Source: Paeniglutamicibacter sulfureus
GTDB taxonomy: Bacteria > Actinomycetota > Actinomycetes > Actinomycetales > Micrococcaceae
DNA: 64,000 nt
NCBI RefSeq assembly: GCF_030512175.1
Contig: NZ_JAULBL010000002.1
Location: forward strand, 2,912,149 to 2,976,148
Reading direction: 5' to 3'
Made by a program: the position numbers and the translations under genes. This document shows positions 43,220 through 54,090 of this stretch, one piece after another. The notes beneath the pieces were generated by a model, which saw only the letters and a list, made by a program, of their open reading frames with translations, searched no databases and was not told the DNA's origin. The stretch's first letter is position 1. Each line of letters begins with the position of its first letter.

Positions 43220-46200
43220 ATGACCAGCTACCCCAAGGCCTCGACCGACCCGCATGGCACAACGCCATCCTCTCCCCGCTTCCCGGAGATCGAGGAACGG
43301 GTCCTTTCCTACTGGAAGAACGATGAGACCTTCCAGGCCTCCATCGACGCCCGCGATGCCGGTGTCGACGGGGCCAACGAGTTCGTCTTCTACGACGGCC
43401 CGCCCTTCGCCAACGGCCTGCCGCACTATGGGCACCTGCTCACCGGGTACGTCAAGGACCTGGTCGCCCGCTACCAGACGCAGCGCGGCTCGCGCGTGGA
43501 GCGCCGCTTCGGCTGGGACACCCACGGGCTGCCGGCCGAGCTCGAGGCCATGAAGCAGCTGGGCATGAGCGACAAGGCGCAGATCGAGGCCATGGGCATC
43601 GACAAGTTCAACGACGCCTGCCGCAGCTCGGTGATGAAGTACGCCGGCGAATGGCAGGACTACGTCACCCGCCAGGCACGCTGGGTCGACTTCGAGAACG
43701 ACTACAAGACGCTGAACGTCGAGTACATGGAATCGGTCATCTGGGCCTTCAAGCAGCTGTCCGAGAAGGGCCTGACCTACAAGGGCTTCCGCGTGCTGCC
43801 GTATTGCTGGAAGGACGAGACCCCGCTGTCCAACCACGAGCTGCGCATGGACGACGACGTGTACAAGGACCGCCAGGACCAAACCGTCACCGTTTCCTTC
43901 CCGCTGCTCGCCGGCGACACGGAAATCTCCCGGGAGCTCGACGGAGTGCAGGCCCTGGCCTGGACCACCACCCCCTGGACGCTGCCGACCAACATGGCCC
44001 TGGCCGTGGGCCCCGACGTCGTCTACGTCGTGGTGCCCGCCGGCGAAAACGGCGTGAAGGCCTCGGACGCCAGCGGAAGCTTCCTGCTGGCCGAGGACCT
44101 GCTCGGCTCGTACGCCAAGGACCTGGGTTACGCGGACGCCGCCGCGGCCGCCGCCGCCATCACCGCCCGCCACTCCGGAAAGGACCTGGCCGGGATCAGG
44201 TACGCGCCGCTGTGGGACACGTTCGCCGACGCGGAGACCTGGGGCACGGCCAACGCCTGGCAGCTGCTGGTCGCCGACTACGTCACCACCACCGACGGCA
44301 CCGGCATCGTCCACCAGGCCCCCGCCTACGGCGAGGAGGACCAGAAGATCTGCGAGTCCGCCGGCATCCCGGTGATCCTCTCCATCGACGAGGGCGCGAA
44401 GTTCCTGCCGGTGTTCAAGTCCGGCCCGCTGGCCGGCATCGTCGGCGTGCAGGTGTTCGAGGCCAACAAGGCCATCACCAACGTGCTCAAGGACGACGCG
44501 CGCCTGATAAAGCAGGCCTCCTACGTGCACTCCTACCCGCACTGCTGGCGCTGCCGCACCCCGCTGATCTACCGCGCCATCTCCTCCTGGTACGTCCAGG
44601 TCACCGCGGTGAAGGACCGGATGCTGGAGCTGAACCAGCAGATCAACTGGATCCCGGAGAACGTGAAGGACGGCCAGTTCGGCAAGTGGCTGGCCAACGC
44701 GCGGGACTGGTCGATCAGCCGCAACCGCTACTGGGGATCCCCGATCCCGGTGTGGGAATGCGACGGCGCCGAGTGCACCCACAGCGAGGTCCACGGCTCC
44801 CTGGAAGAGATCAAGGCGGCCTTCGGGCGCCTGCCGCTGAACAACGAGGGGCAGCCTGATTTGCACCGCCCGTTCATCGACGATCTGGTTCGCGAGCACG
44901 AGGGCTGCGCCGACAACGGCACGCTGCGCCGCGTGGAAGACGTGCTGGATGTGTGGTTCGACTCCGGGTCGATGCCCTACGCCCAGGCGCACTACCCGTT
45001 CGAGAACAAGGACTGGTTCGACACCCACCACCCGGCGGACTTCATCGTCGAGTACATCGGGCAGACCCGCGGCTGGTTCTACACCATGCACGTGCTCTCC
45101 ACCGCGCTCTTTGACCGTCCCGCGTACAAGAACGTGATCAGCCACGGCATCGTGCTGGGCAGCGACGGGCAGAAGATGTCCAAGTCGCTGAAGAACTACC
45201 CGGACGTCAACGAGGTACTGGACCGCGACGGCTCCGACGCGATGCGCTGGTTCCTGATGGCCTCCCCGATCCTGCGCGGCGGCAACCTGGTCGTCACCGA
45301 ACAGGGCATCCGCGAGGGCGTGCGCCAGGTCCTGCTGCCGATGTGGAACGTCTGGCACTTCTTCTCCCTGTACACCAACGCGGCCAACGGCGGCGCGGGC
45401 TACGAGGCGAAGATCGCCCACAGCTCCGAGGATCCGCTGGATGCGTACATGCTCGCTGCCACCGGCGACCTGGTCCGCGAGGTCACCAAGTCGCTGGATG
45501 CCTACGACATCTCCGAGGCCGCCGAGCAGATCCGTCGCTACATGGACACGCTGACCAACTGGTACGTGCGCCGGTCCCGCCAGCGCTTCTTCGACGAGGA
45601 CACCCGGGCCTTTGACACCCTGTACACCGCACTGGAGACACTGACCCGCGTCGCGGCCCCGCTGCTGCCGCTGGCGGCCGAGGAAATCTGGCGCGGGCTC
45701 ACCGGCGGCCGCTCGGTGCACCTGGCGCAGTGGCCCGATGCGGAGCTCTTCGTCCGCAACGATGATCTGGTCGCCGCGATGGAGACCACCCGCAAGATCG
45801 CCTCGGTCGGCTCCTCGCTGCGCAAGGCCGCGAACCTGCGCGTGCGCCTGCCGCTGGCGGGCATGAGCGTCGCGGTGCCGAACGTCGCCGCGCTCGAAGG
45901 CACCTTCGCCGGCATCATCAAGGACGAGCTGAACCTGCGCTCGCTCACGCTCATCGACGCCGCCGACGCCAACGCCGCCGAGTACGGCATCAGCCAGCGC
46001 CTGGTCGTCAACGCGCGCGCCGCGGGCCCGCGCCTGGGCAAGAACGTGCAGGTGGCCATCAAGGGCGCCAAGTCCGGGGACTGGTCGGTGGACGACGACG
46101 GAACCGTCACCGCCGGGGGACTGGGCCTGGAGGAACACGAGTACACGCTCGAAACCGTCGTGGAGGCCTCCGAAGGCGAAAACTCCATCGCCGCGGCCGT

Positions 46201-46525
46201 GCTGCCCGGCGGCGGCTTCCTGGTGCTCGACACGCAAGTCACCCCGGAACTCGCGGCGGAGGGAACGGCGCGGGACATGATCCGCGCCATCCAGTCCGCC
46301 CGCAAGGACGCCGACCTGCTGGTCGGGGACCGCATCCGCACCGAGATCACCGCCGACGCCGCCACCGTGGCGGCGCTGCACGCCAACGCCGAGCTCATCA
46401 AGGGCGAAACGCTCAGCCTCGGGCTCGTCCTGGTGACCGCATCCGACGGGGAAGCCCCCGTGGTCAGCGTCGAAACCGTGGCCGCGGCCGAAGCCGCCGA
46501 GAACGAAATGGGACCCAACACATGA
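43220..46525 (+). CDS. ileS: isoleucyl-tRNA synthetase (long, eukaryote-like type)
   Basis: 1101 residues. The HIGH motif is HYGH (69-72, in [16 protein letters not shown]) and KMSKS is in [17 protein letters not shown]1 editing domain is present ([18 protein letters not shown]). This length and the HYGH sequence fit the IleRS2 group, which lacks the bacterial C-terminal zinc binder and is known for mupirocin resistance. Charges tRNA-Ile. It is controlled by the T-box leader immediately upstream and overlaps folC by ATGA. Confidence 0.96.
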   Translation: MTSYPKASTDPHGTTPSSPRFPEIEERVLSYWKNDETFQASIDARDAGVDGANEFVFYDGPPFANGLPHYGHLLTGYVKDLVARYQTQRGSRVERRFGWDTHGLPAELEAMKQLGMSDKAQIEAMGIDKFNDACRSSVMKYAGEWQDYVTRQARWVDFENDYKTLNVEYMESVIWAFKQLSEKGLTYKGFRVLPYCWKDETPLSNHELRMDDDVYKDRQDQTVTVSFPLLAGDTEISRELDGVQALAWTTTPWTLPTNMALAVGPDVVYVVVPAGENGVKASDASGSFLLAEDLLGSYAKDLGYADAAAAAAAITARHSGKDLAGIRYAPLWDTFADAETWGTANAWQLLVADYVTTTDGTGIVHQAPAYGEEDQKICESAGIPVILSIDEGAKFLPVFKSGPLAGIVGVQVFEANKAITNVLKDDARLIKQASYVHSYPHCWRCRTPLIYRAISSWYVQVTAVKDRMLELNQQINWIPENVKDGQFGKWLANARDWSISRNRYWGSPIPVWECDGAECTHSEVHGSLEEIKAAFGRLPLNNEGQPDLHRPFIDDLVREHEGCADNGTLRRVEDVLDVWFDSGSMPYAQAHYPFENKDWFDTHHPADFIVEYIGQTRGWFYTMHVLSTALFDRPAYKNVISHGIVLGSDGQKMSKSLKNYPDVNEVLDRDGSDAMRWFLMASPILRGGNLVVTEQGIREGVRQVLLPMWNVWHFFSLYTNAANGGAGYEAKIAHSSEDPLDAYMLAATGDLVREVTKSLDAYDISEAAEQIRRYMDTLTNWYVRRSRQRFFDEDTRAFDTLYTALETLTRVAAPLLPLAAEEIWRGLTGGRSVHLAQWPDAELFVRNDDLVAAMETTRKIASVGSSLRKAANLRVRLPLAGMSVAVPNVAALEGTFAGIIKDELNLRSLTLIDAADANAAEYGISQRLVVNARAAGPRLGKNVQVAIKGAKSGDWSVDDDGTVTAGGLGLEEHEYTLETVVEASEGENSIAAAVLPGGGFLVLDTQVTPELAAEGTARDMIRAIQSARKDADLLVGDRIRTEITADAATVAALHANAELIKGETLSLGLVLVTASDGEAPVVSVETVAAAEAAENEMGPNT

Positions 46526-47886
46526 GCAACACCTTTGACAGGTTCTCCGTGGAGAGCGTGTACGCCGAGCTTTTGGCGCGCGCCCCGGAAAACAAGATCG
46601 AGCCGCGCATGGAGCCCATGCGCCGGGCCATGGAGATCCTGGGGGAGCCGAACAAGGCCTTCCCGATCATCCACGTCACCGGCACCAACGGGAAGACCTC
46701 CACGGCGCGGATGATCGAGTCCCTGCTGCGCGCCCACGACCTGCGCACCGGGCGCTACTCCTCCCCGCACCTTAATTCGGTCACCGAGCGCATCGCGATC
46801 GACGGCGAATCGGTGGACGATGCGACCTTCGTGCGGATCTGGGACGAGATCCGCCCCTACCTGCAGATCGTCGACGACGAGCTCACCGCCAAGGGCGAAA
46901 ACCGGCTGACGTACTTCGAGGCCGTCACCATCCTGGGCTTCGCGATCTTCGCCGACACCCCGGTGGATGTGGCGATCATCGAGGTGGGCCTGGGCGGCAT
47001 CACCGACGCCACCAACGTGGGCGACGGGCAGGTCTCCGTGGTGACCCCGATCTCACTTGACCACACCGAGCTGCTGGGCGACACCGTCGAGCTGATCGCC
47101 ACCGAGAAGGCGGGCATCATCAAGCCCGGCGGCTTCCTGGTCTCCTCCGCGCAACCGGCAGCCGCCGCCCAGGTGCTGTTGGAGAAGGCCCGCGAACTCG
47201 AAACGCCCTACCGCTTCGAGGGCGTGGAGTTCGGCGTCGAGAACCGCACGGTCGCCGTCGGCGGCCAGCAGCTGGACATCCAGGGCCTGGCCGGGCGCTA
47301 CCCGGGCATCCTGCTGCCGCTGCACGGCGAGCACCAGGCGCAGAACGCCGCCGTCGCCCTGGCCGCGGTGGAGGCGTTCATCGGCGGCGGGGAAACCGCG
47401 CTGAACCACGATTTGGTGATGGAGGGCTTCGGGGCCGCCACCAGCCCCGGGCGCCTGGAAGTCATCCGCAAGGCCCCGACCGTGCTGCTGGACGCCGGGC
47501 ACAACCCCGACGGCATCCGCGCCTCCGCGGCCGCGGTGAAGGAGTCCTTCGGCTTCACCAAGCTGGTGCTGGTCATCGGGATCCTGGCCGAGAAGGACGC
47601 ACCGGCCATGCTCGCGCAGCTGCGCGAGTCCTATCTGGACCTCACCGAGGACATCTGCATCACCCAGTCCAATTCCCCGCGCGCCATCCCCGCCGGGGAA
47701 CTGGCGGGAATGGCGCTGGAGGCCGGGTTCAACGAGGAGGACCTCTTCGTCACCGAGCGCCTGGACGACGCCCTGGAATGGGCGGTGGGACGCTCCGAGG
47801 CCGGCGAGGACTTCGGCGGCGGCGTGCTGGTGACCGGGTCCATCACCTTGGTGGGCGAGGCCCGCATGCTGCTGGGAGGGGAGTAG
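46522..47886 (+). CDS. folC: folylpolyglutamate synthase / dihydrofolate synthase
   Basis: 454 residues. The ATP-binding loop is [18 protein letters not shown], and Mur-ligase features include [35 protein letters not shown] and [14 protein letters not shown]-terminal [11 protein letters not shown]. It adds glutamates to folates and, in many bacteria, also to dihydropteroate. Start overlaps the ileS stop; the DUF4233 gene follows after four bases. Confidence 0.96.
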   Translation: MSNTFDRFSVESVYAELLARAPENKIEPRMEPMRRAMEILGEPNKAFPIIHVTGTNGKTSTARMIESLLRAHDLRTGRYSSPHLNSVTERIAIDGESVDDATFVRIWDEIRPYLQIVDDELTAKGENRLTYFEAVTILGFAIFADTPVDVAIIEVGLGGITDATNVGDGQVSVVTPISLDHTELLGDTVELIATEKAGIIKPGGFLVSSAQPAAAAQVLLEKARELETPYRFEGVEFGVENRTVAVGGQQLDIQGLAGRYPGILLPLHGEHQAQNAAVALAAVEAFIGGGETALNHDLVMEGFGAATSPGRLEVIRKAPTVLLDAGHNPDGIRASAAAVKESFGFTKLVLVIGILAEKDAPAMLAQLRESYLDLTEDICITQSNSPRAIPAGELAGMALEAGFNEEDLFVTERLDDALEWAVGRSEAGEDFGGGVLVTGSITLVGEARMLLGGE

Positions 47887-47890
47887 GAAC

Positions 47891-48352
47891 ATGGCGAAAA
47901 TGACCAAGGCGCAACGTGAATGGCGCCCGGGACAGCCCAAGAAGCCCCGCTCAACCCGTGTGATGTTCGCCTCCACCGTGCTGACGCTCGAGGCGTTCCT
48001 GGCGATCTTCGTCGCACTCACACTCTTCGGGCTCAAGCGCGCTGAATGGTCACCGGCACTGGTGCTCGGTGCCGGTGCCGCGGTCGCGCTGGTGTGCCTG
48101 CTCACCTGCGCGCTGCTCAAGAAACCGCTGGGATTCGCCATCGGCTGGGCGCTGCAGCTGCTGTTCATCTTTACCGGGTTCCTGCTGACTTCGATGTTCT
48201 TCATCGGGGCCGCGTTCGCCCTGACCTGGTGGTACGCAGTCACCAAGGGCAGGGCCATGGACCTGGAGACGGCCCGCCGTGCCCGCGAGCAGGCCGCCTG
48301 GGATGCGGCGCACCCGCAGGAAGGTCCCGGCGCGGAGCCGGCCCAACCGTAG
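47891..48352 (+). CDS. DUF4233 membrane protein
   Basis: 153 residues with four hydrophobic segments (FASTVLTLEAFLAIFVALTL, ALVLGAGAAVALVCLLT, LGFAIGWALQLLFIFTGF, MFFIGAAFALTWWYA) and cytoplasmic tails. It sits between folC and ndk in actinobacteria generally, and this position is its best identifier. Function unknown. It starts four bases after folC and ends 50 bases before ndk, so it belongs to the ileS-folC-ndk transcript or one close to it. Confidence 0.88.
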   Translation: MAKMTKAQREWRPGQPKKPRSTRVMFASTVLTLEAFLAIFVALTLFGLKRAEWSPALVLGAGAAVALVCLLTCALLKKPLGFAIGWALQLLFIFTGFLLTSMFFIGAAFALTWWYAVTKGRAMDLETARRAREQAAWDAAHPQEGPGAEPAQP

Positions 48353-48402
48353 AATCAATACCGACGACAACTTGCACCACCACGACAAAAGGAGCCGCAC
48401 CC

Positions 48403-48819
48403 ATGGCCATTGAACGCACCCTGATCCTCATCAAGCCCGACGGCGTCAAGCGCCAGCTGACCGGCCAGATCCTTTCCCGCATCGAGGCCAAGGGCTACGT
48501 GATCGCCGAGCTCAAGCAGGTGGCCGCAACCCGCGAACTGCTCGAGGCACACTACGAGGAGCACGTGGGCAAGCCGTTCTACGAGCCGCTGGTCGAGTTC
48601 ATGCTCTCCGGCCCCTTGGTGGCGGTCATCGCCGAGGGCCACAACGTGATCCCCGGCTTCCGCTCGCTGGCCGGCACCACCGACCCGACCACCGCCGCCC
48701 CGGGCACCATCCGCGGCGACCTGGGCCGCGACTGGGGCCTGAAGGTCCAGCAGAACCTGGTCCACGGCTCGGACTCGGTCGAATCGGCCACCCGCGAAAT
48801 CGGCATCTGGTTCTCCTAA
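48403..48819 (+). CDS. ndk: nucleoside diphosphate kinase
   Basis: 138 residues, normal length. IERTLILIKPDGVKRQ at the N terminus, the phosphohistidine in QNLVHGSDSVESA, and the NDK signature SATREIGIWF. It balances nucleoside triphosphate pools by ping-pong transfer from ATP through the active His. AAAGGAG lies just upstream of the ATG. Confidence 0.97.
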   Translation: MAIERTLILIKPDGVKRQLTGQILSRIEAKGYVIAELKQVAATRELLEAHYEEHVGKPFYEPLVEFMLSGPLVAVIAEGHNVIPGFRSLAGTTDPTTAAPGTIRGDLGRDWGLKVQQNLVHGSDSVESATREIGIWFS

Positions 48820-48849
48820 CCTCCGGACCACCCCCCAAGCCGTACGAAA

Positions 48850-48891
48850 GAGGGCCCGTCGTTTCCACGCGAGTGGAAACGACGGGCCCTC
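48850..48891. terminator. bidirectional terminator between ndk and DUF2809 gene
   Basis: A perfect 19-bp stem (GAGGGCCCGTCGTTTCCAC and its mirror) around GCGA; convergent genes on both sides. Confidence 0.85.
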
Positions 48892-48922
48892 CCGTCTTGT
48901 CCTCGGCAGGTCGTGATCGGGT

Positions 48923-49354
48923 CTAGGCCGCCGGCCTGGCCCGGATCCTGCCCAGCAGCATGTCGATGCCCAAGGCCAATGCTGCCCCGATTGCGTAGGC
49001 CACCAGGTCCAGGGGCGCGAAGCCGGTGCCCAGCACCAGCCGGATGGGCCCGAAGACCCGCGCCAGATCCGCCGGAATCGCGGTGAGCTGCAGCAACTCA
49101 ATGAGTACGCAAAGAACCAGGGCGATGGAGGCGTTGGACCAGCGGGCAGCCTGTGGGCGCAGTACCGTGAGCAGTACGTACACCAGCACCGCGTAGAGCA
49201 CCCCGCCGGCGAGGTCTGCGGCCAGGCCGGTGCCTCCGAAACGCGAGGCCAGTCCCACGACAATGACCGGGAGCACCCAGGCCGCCGCCGCCAGCCGCCG
49301 GGTCCTGGCCCCTCGGTGTTCGCCGGTGTGCGTCCTAGGCGCCGACAAAGGCAC
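48923..49354 (-). CDS. DUF2809-like membrane protein
   Basis: 143 residues with four hydrophobic segments: WVLPVIVVGLASRF, AGGVLYAVLVYVLLTVL, IALVLCVLIELLQLTAIP and LVAYAIGAALALGIDMLLG. The pattern of an N-terminal helix, an Arg-rich loop and IELLQLT followed by VLGTGFAPLDLVAYAIG is as in DUF2809 proteins. Function unknown. It starts with GTG at 49354, 20 bases inside the VKOR gene, so it is translationally coupled to it. Confidence 0.75.
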   Translation of the reverse strand: MPLSAPRTHTGEHRGARTRRLAAAAWVLPVIVVGLASRFGGTGLAADLAGGVLYAVLVYVLLTVLRPQAARWSNASIALVLCVLIELLQLTAIPADLARVFGPIRLVLGTGFAPLDLVAYAIGAALALGIDMLLGRIRARPAA

Positions 49355-49964
49355 CGGGGAAGCGCAGGACGACGGTTGCAGCGGTGATGAGAAGCAGCAC
49401 GATGACAGCGACCCAGGTCCATTCGCCCGCCACGCGCCGCAGCGCCGAAGGAGCGGGAAGCACGCCGTGGGCGATGTTGCGCGCCGTGGTGTAGAGGAAC
49501 ATCGGGATCATCATCGCCCAGACGACCATGCAGTAAGGGCACAGGGCGTTGATCTCGTAGAGGGCCTGGGACCAGAGCCACACGATGAAGACCATTGCCA
49601 GGGTGACGCCCACCTGCACGCCGACCCAGTACCAGCGCGCGAAGCGCGCCCCGGCGAGCAATGCCATGCCGATGGTGATCACGATGCCGAAGCCCACGAT
49701 GCCCAGGAAGGGATTGGGAAAGCCCAGCAGGGCTGCCTGGGTCGACTTCATGACGGTGCCGCAGGAAACCCACGGATTGAAGTCGCAGCTGGTCACGTAG
49801 TCGGGGTCCTTGTACAGGGCGATGCGCTCGAGCACCAGGATCCCCGAGGCGACCCAGGCGACCGCGCCGGTGAGCACCAGGAACAGGCCAAAGGGCCGTG
49901 CGCGGGCCATGCGCGGCACGGCGTCCGGTTCGCGTTGCGGTGCTGCTGCTTCGGACAAACTCAT
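49335..49964 (-). CDS. vitamin K epoxide reductase (VKOR) family protein
   Basis: 209 residues with an N-terminal soluble segment and about five transmembrane helices. The loop CDFNPWVSCGTVMKS carries the first cysteine pair and the active-site CxxC is LCPYC (about residue 140) on a helix. Bacterial VKOR oxidises DsbA-like partners with quinone and so drives disulfide formation in exported proteins. No DsbA partner is adjacent. GAGGGAG precedes the ATG. The downstream DUF2809 gene overlaps it. Confidence 0.92.
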   Translation of the reverse strand: MSLSEAAAPQREPDAVPRMARARPFGLFLVLTGAVAWVASGILVLERIALYKDPDYVTSCDFNPWVSCGTVMKSTQAALLGFPNPFLGIVGFGIVITIGMALLAGARFARWYWVGVQVGVTLAMVFIVWLWSQALYEINALCPYCMVVWAMMIPMFLYTTARNIAHGVLPAPSALRRVAGEWTWVAVIVLLLITAATVVLRFPGAFVGA

Positions 49965-50532
49965 GGGGGTGCTCCCTCGTGGCGGTTCGTGTTTTCCCCG
50001 TTTGCCGCCACCCGGAAGGTGGCGTGGGCGCCCGGTCGGGCCGGTGTTCGCCGGCGGCCCTAGCTGAAGTCTAGTGGCCCCCGGCGGTGCCGTTCATGCC
50101 CCGCGCCGGGGTTGGCACAAGGGGCGGGGCAAAGCGCGGCAGCCCTCTTGCCGCGCCGAAACCCCTCGGCGGCGTGCTTCGGCGTGTCGATGTGAGACAA
50201 TTGCAGTGGTTGTTCGTGGATCCACAGTCTGCTTTCAACCCAACGACAGGCTTTCAAGCCCGATTGCGATGCATCTGCTGCGAAGAGACCGCCTATACGA
50301 AGGTCTTCAGCGAATACCGCGATATGGTCGCCGCAACGTAAAGCGGCTTGCTTGGAAAAGCGCCGTTGGTCTTGCACGGATGCCGCGCCCCGCAACGGTG
50401 GGCGCACCCGGTCAAGGCAAATCCAAGGATTTCCGCTGGGACACGCGGCCACAAGGCCCGGTCCGGCGAACCAACCAGGGGAGACGCGCTATCTGTGGGA
50501 GCAGTCGACCCGCCGAGGAGCACTCTTTTAAC
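49965..50532. other. long leader/intergenic region before rne
   Basis: 568 bases. Open frames occur on both strands but none has an SD or protein-like sequence. RNase E leaders are often long and autoregulated; here the stretch from about 50290 to the start is the likely leader, but no named RNA motif is recognised. Confidence 0.5.
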
Positions 50533-53500
50533 ATGGCATTGAATCGCGACGAATCAAAGGCAGCAATGGGCCAGGGGCCAAAGGGCCGCAGCCGTACCTC
50601 CCGCCCCCCGCGCGGCAACTTCAACGAACCGTCACCGCCGCCCCCGCGCCGGGCCATGACCCTGGCCGAGCTCAACGACGCAGCGGCCGCACCGACGCGC
50701 AAGGTGCGCGCCAACGTTTCCCCGCGCGCAACCACCGCACGCCGCGCCCCTGCCACCCGGAACGCCCCGGCCAAGGCCGCCACCGTTGAGTCGGTCGTTG
50801 CCGAGGCAACCGCCAAGGCGCAGATCCCGGCACCCGTGGCCGAGGCGGCCAAGGCTCCTGCACGCCGCGGCCCGCGCCGCGCAACCTCCGGGGTCACCTC
50901 CCCGGGAGCAGCCGCAACCGAGGCCCCGGCCGTCATCGAGGCACCTGCCGCGCAGGCCGCAGCCGAGGCCCAGACCGAATCCATAGGCGAGAAGACCGAG
51001 GCACCTGCCGCGGAGGAAACCGCACCCAAGGCAGCCGCCAAGCGCCCTGCCCGGGGACGCGGCCGCAAGGCAACCGCCCCGGCCTCGAACACCGAGGCCC
51101 CTGCCGCCGACGAAGCCCCCGAGGCCCCTGTCACCGAGGCCCCGGCCGAAGCCACCGCGGAACAGGCCGAAGACGCCGAGCCCGCCAAGGCCACCCGTCG
51201 CCGCCCGGCCCGTGGTGGCCGCGGAGCCCGCGCCACCCAGGAGCCGGAAGCCGCGGATGCCGCCGCGGTCCAGGCCCCGGCCGCAGCCGAAGCCAGGATT
51301 GTCGAAGCCGATGAAGACGAGTCAGCAGCCGCGGAAGCCGAGCCGGCGACCATCTCCGATCCGTTCGCCATCCCCGAATCCGCGCTGTCGCTGATCTTCC
51401 AGGCACCGAGCATCCCGGTTGCCGCCAAGGCAACCGACGAGGACGAGCTCGAGGAACCTTCCGGCCGCCGCACCCGCAACGAGGCAGCCCACGCCGATTC
51501 CGATGAGGAAAACGCGGACGGCTCAGGCGTGTCCTCCCGCCGTCGCCGTCGCCGTCGCCGCGGCGAGGCCGACCTGGAATTGGCCGGGGGCTCGGAGAGC
51601 GATCCGCCCAACACCGTCACCCGGGTCCGTGCCCCGCGCACCACCCTGGAACCGGTGGTCTCCAACAAGGTCACGGCCGTGCGCGGATCCACCCGCCTGG
51701 AAGCCAAGCGCCAGCGCCGCCGCGACTCCCGCGAGTCCGGCCGTCGCCGCCAGGTCATCACCGAGGCCGAGTTCCTGGCCCGCCGCGAATCCGTCGACCG
51801 CCAGATGGTAGTGCGCCAGCGCGAGGACCGCATCCAGATCGGCGTCCTCGAGGACGGCATCCTGGCCGAGCACTTCGTCTCCAAGACCCAGCAGGACTCC
51901 CTGATCGGCAACGTGTATGTCGGCAAGGTGCAGAACGTGCTGCCTTCCATGGAAGCCGCCTTCGTCGACATCGGACGCGGACGCAATGCCGTGCTCTACG
52001 CCGGCGAGGTCAATTGGGACGTCGCGGGCCTGGACGGCCAGCCGCGCCGCATCGAACACGCCCTGAAGTCAGGGGACACCGTCCTGGTGCAGGTCACCAA
52101 GGACCCGGTCGGCCACAAGGGCGCCCGCCTCACCAGCCAGATTTCCCTTCCGGGCCGCTACCTGGTCTACGTTCCGGGCGGCTCGATGACGGGCATCTCG
52201 CGCAAGCTTCCCGACGTGGAGCGCAACCGCCTGAAGAAGATCCTCAAGGACCACCTGCCGGAAAACGCTGGCGTCATCGTGCGCACCGCCGCCGAGGGCG
52301 CCTCCGAGGAAGAGTTGATGAACGACATCAACCGCCTGCGCGCCCAGTGGGAAGGCATCGAGGCCGCCTCGACGTCCACCAAGACGCTGGCACCGGAACT
52401 GCTCTACGGGGAACCGGACCTGACCATCAAGGTCGTCCGCGACGTCTTCAACGAGGACTTCACCAAGCTGATCGTCTCCGGCGAGGAAGCCTGGGACACC
52501 ATCGAGGCCTACGTGACCTACGTGGCCCCGGACCTGGTGTCGCGCCTGGAGAAGTGGGAATCCGACGAGGACATCTTCGGCGCCTTCCGCATGGACGAGC
52601 AGATCCACAAGGCCCTGGACCGCAAGGTCTTCCTGCCCTCGGGCGGTTCGCTGGTCATTGACCGCACCGAGGCCATGACGGTTGTCGACGTGAACACCGG
52701 CAAGTACACCGGCTCGGGCGGAAACCTCGAGGAAACCGTCACCAAGAACAACCTGGAGGCGGCCGAGGAGGTCGTTCGCCAGCTGCGCCTGCGCGACATC
52801 GGCGGCATCATCGTCATCGACTTCATCGACATGGTGCTCGAGTCCAACCGCGACCTGGTGCTCCGCCGCCTGGTCGAGTGCCTGGGCCGCGACCGCACCA
52901 AGCACCAGGTTGCCGAGGTCACCTCACTTGGCCTGGTGCAGATGACGCGCAAGCGCATGGGCACCGGACTGCTGGAGGTCTTCGGTGAGAACTGCGAGGC
53001 CTGTGCAGGCCGCGGCGTGATCACCCACGACGAGCCGGTCGAGCACCGCCGCTCCTTCAACTCGGCAGGTGAGCCGCAAAGTGCCGGCAGCCGCGCCGAC
53101 CAGAAGCCCTCGCGGGCCGAACGCCGCCGCCGCAACCGCGGCCCGGAATCCGAGGCGCAGGCCGAGGACCAGGGTGCCGCAACCGCGCACGCCGAGACCA
53201 GGGAGCCTGAGGTCGACGAGGCCAAGGCAACTGCCACGCGCAACGCCTTTGCCACGATCGCCGCGGCCGCACATGCAGCCCACGAACACGACGATGCCGA
53301 GGCCGCCGAGAGCGGTGCCACGCTGACCGTGGCGGGGGAGTCGGTCACGGTTCCCGCTGCGCGCCGCAACCGCCGTGCAGCCTCCTCCGAGGCCGCTGCG
53401 CCGTCGCTGACGTTGGAGAACCTGGAAGCCGCGCTTCCCGACAACTCCCCGGCCGAGGCGCCCGCCGAGACCGAGGAGGGCGAGTCCGCGCAAACGCGTC

Positions 53501-53898
53501 CGGCACGCACCCGTACCCGCCGCAAGGCCCGTTCCAAGGCTCCCGAGTCGAACGCACCAGCCGCCGGCGAACAGCCGGAGGTTGCTGCCGCGCCGGTGAT
53601 CTCGGGCGTGGCCGGGCAGGCGTCCGACGATGCGCCTTCCGAGGCGCCGTCGGCAACGGCAACCAAAAAGACTTCGGGCATCGAGCCGGTGGCGCGCGTC
53701 AAGCGCAGCCGCCGTGCAACGAGCCCGCAGGGTGGATCCGACACCGCAGTTTCTGTGGCATCGGACACGCTGGCGGCATCGGGTACCTCCCATGTCGCTT
53801 CGCTCGCTGACCCATCCAAGGCCCCACAGCCGCGAATCGCCGCCAATGCGCCGATTATGCTGGGTGTCGGGGTGCCGGTCAAAGAGTTGAAAGAGTAG
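50533..53898 (+). CDS. rne: ribonuclease E/G
   Basis: 1121 residues. Residues 1-about 410 are a disordered Ala/Pro/Glu-rich extension. The catalytic core starts at about 423 (RQREDRIQIGVLEDGILAEH). It includes the S1 RNA-binding domain (LIGNVYVGKVQNVLPSMEAA) and the DNase-I-like domain with MTVVDVNTGKYTG and IIVIDFIDM carrying the catalytic Asp residues. Zn-link Cys are in ENCEACAGRG (about residue 820). A second disordered tail follows. RNase E initiates mRNA decay and rRNA processing. The core in the centre with both arms disordered is the actinobacterial layout. GAGGAG lies about 12 bases before ATG. Confidence 0.95.
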   Translation: MALNRDESKAAMGQGPKGRSRTSRPPRGNFNEPSPPPPRRAMTLAELNDAAAAPTRKVRANVSPRATTARRAPATRNAPAKAATVESVVAEATAKAQIPAPVAEAAKAPARRGPRRATSGVTSPGAAATEAPAVIEAPAAQAAAEAQTESIGEKTEAPAAEETAPKAAAKRPARGRGRKATAPASNTEAPAADEAPEAPVTEAPAEATAEQAEDAEPAKATRRRPARGGRGARATQEPEAADAAAVQAPAAAEARIVEADEDESAAAEAEPATISDPFAIPESALSLIFQAPSIPVAAKATDEDELEEPSGRRTRNEAAHADSDEENADGSGVSSRRRRRRRRGEADLELAGGSESDPPNTVTRVRAPRTTLEPVVSNKVTAVRGSTRLEAKRQRRRDSRESGRRRQVITEAEFLARRESVDRQMVVRQREDRIQIGVLEDGILAEHFVSKTQQDSLIGNVYVGKVQNVLPSMEAAFVDIGRGRNAVLYAGEVNWDVAGLDGQPRRIEHALKSGDTVLVQVTKDPVGHKGARLTSQISLPGRYLVYVPGGSMTGISRKLPDVERNRLKKILKDHLPENAGVIVRTAAEGASEEELMNDINRLRAQWEGIEAASTSTKTLAPELLYGEPDLTIKVVRDVFNEDFTKLIVSGEEAWDTIEAYVTYVAPDLVSRLEKWESDEDIFGAFRMDEQIHKALDRKVFLPSGGSLVIDRTEAMTVVDVNTGKYTGSGGNLEETVTKNNLEAAEEVVRQLRLRDIGGIIVIDFIDMVLESNRDLVLRRLVECLGRDRTKHQVAEVTSLGLVQMTRKRMGTGLLEVFGENCEACAGRGVITHDEPVEHRRSFNSAGEPQSAGSRADQKPSRAERRRRNRGPESEAQAEDQGAATAHAETREPEVDEAKATATRNAFATIAAAAHAAHEHDDAEAAESGATLTVAGESVTVPAARRNRRAASSEAAAPSLTLENLEAALPDNSPAEAPAETEEGESAQTRPARTRTRRKARSKAPESNAPAAGEQPEVAAAPVISGVAGQASDDAPSEAPSATATKKTSGIEPVARVKRSRRATSPQGGSDTAVSVASDTLAASGTSHVASLADPSKAPQPRIAANAPIMLGVGVPVKELKE

Positions 53899-54090
53899 GG
53901 ATCTTGACGACTCGCGGGGCAGGCTGTATTTGCCCCTGCAGCGCTTTTTAGCGTAGTCTAGATCCTCGGTGCGAACGCCAGCTATCGGATTCTTCCGCTC
54001 GGCGTGCCAGCACAGCGCAATCCCCGGTTTCTTTTGGGGTAGTGATGCGCAGCAAGACAGATTGAACGTCGAGTAGAAGTGAGTACCCAC

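Noticed and set aside
43202-46381. Open frame of 1059 codons on the minus strand
   Set aside because: Antisense shadow of ileS; composition is His/Val/Gly/Arg-rich without motifs.
50060-50452. 130-codon minus-strand frame and an 84-codon plus frame in the rne leader
   Set aside because: No SD, no domain-like sequence, and atypical amino-acid composition; more likely leader RNA.
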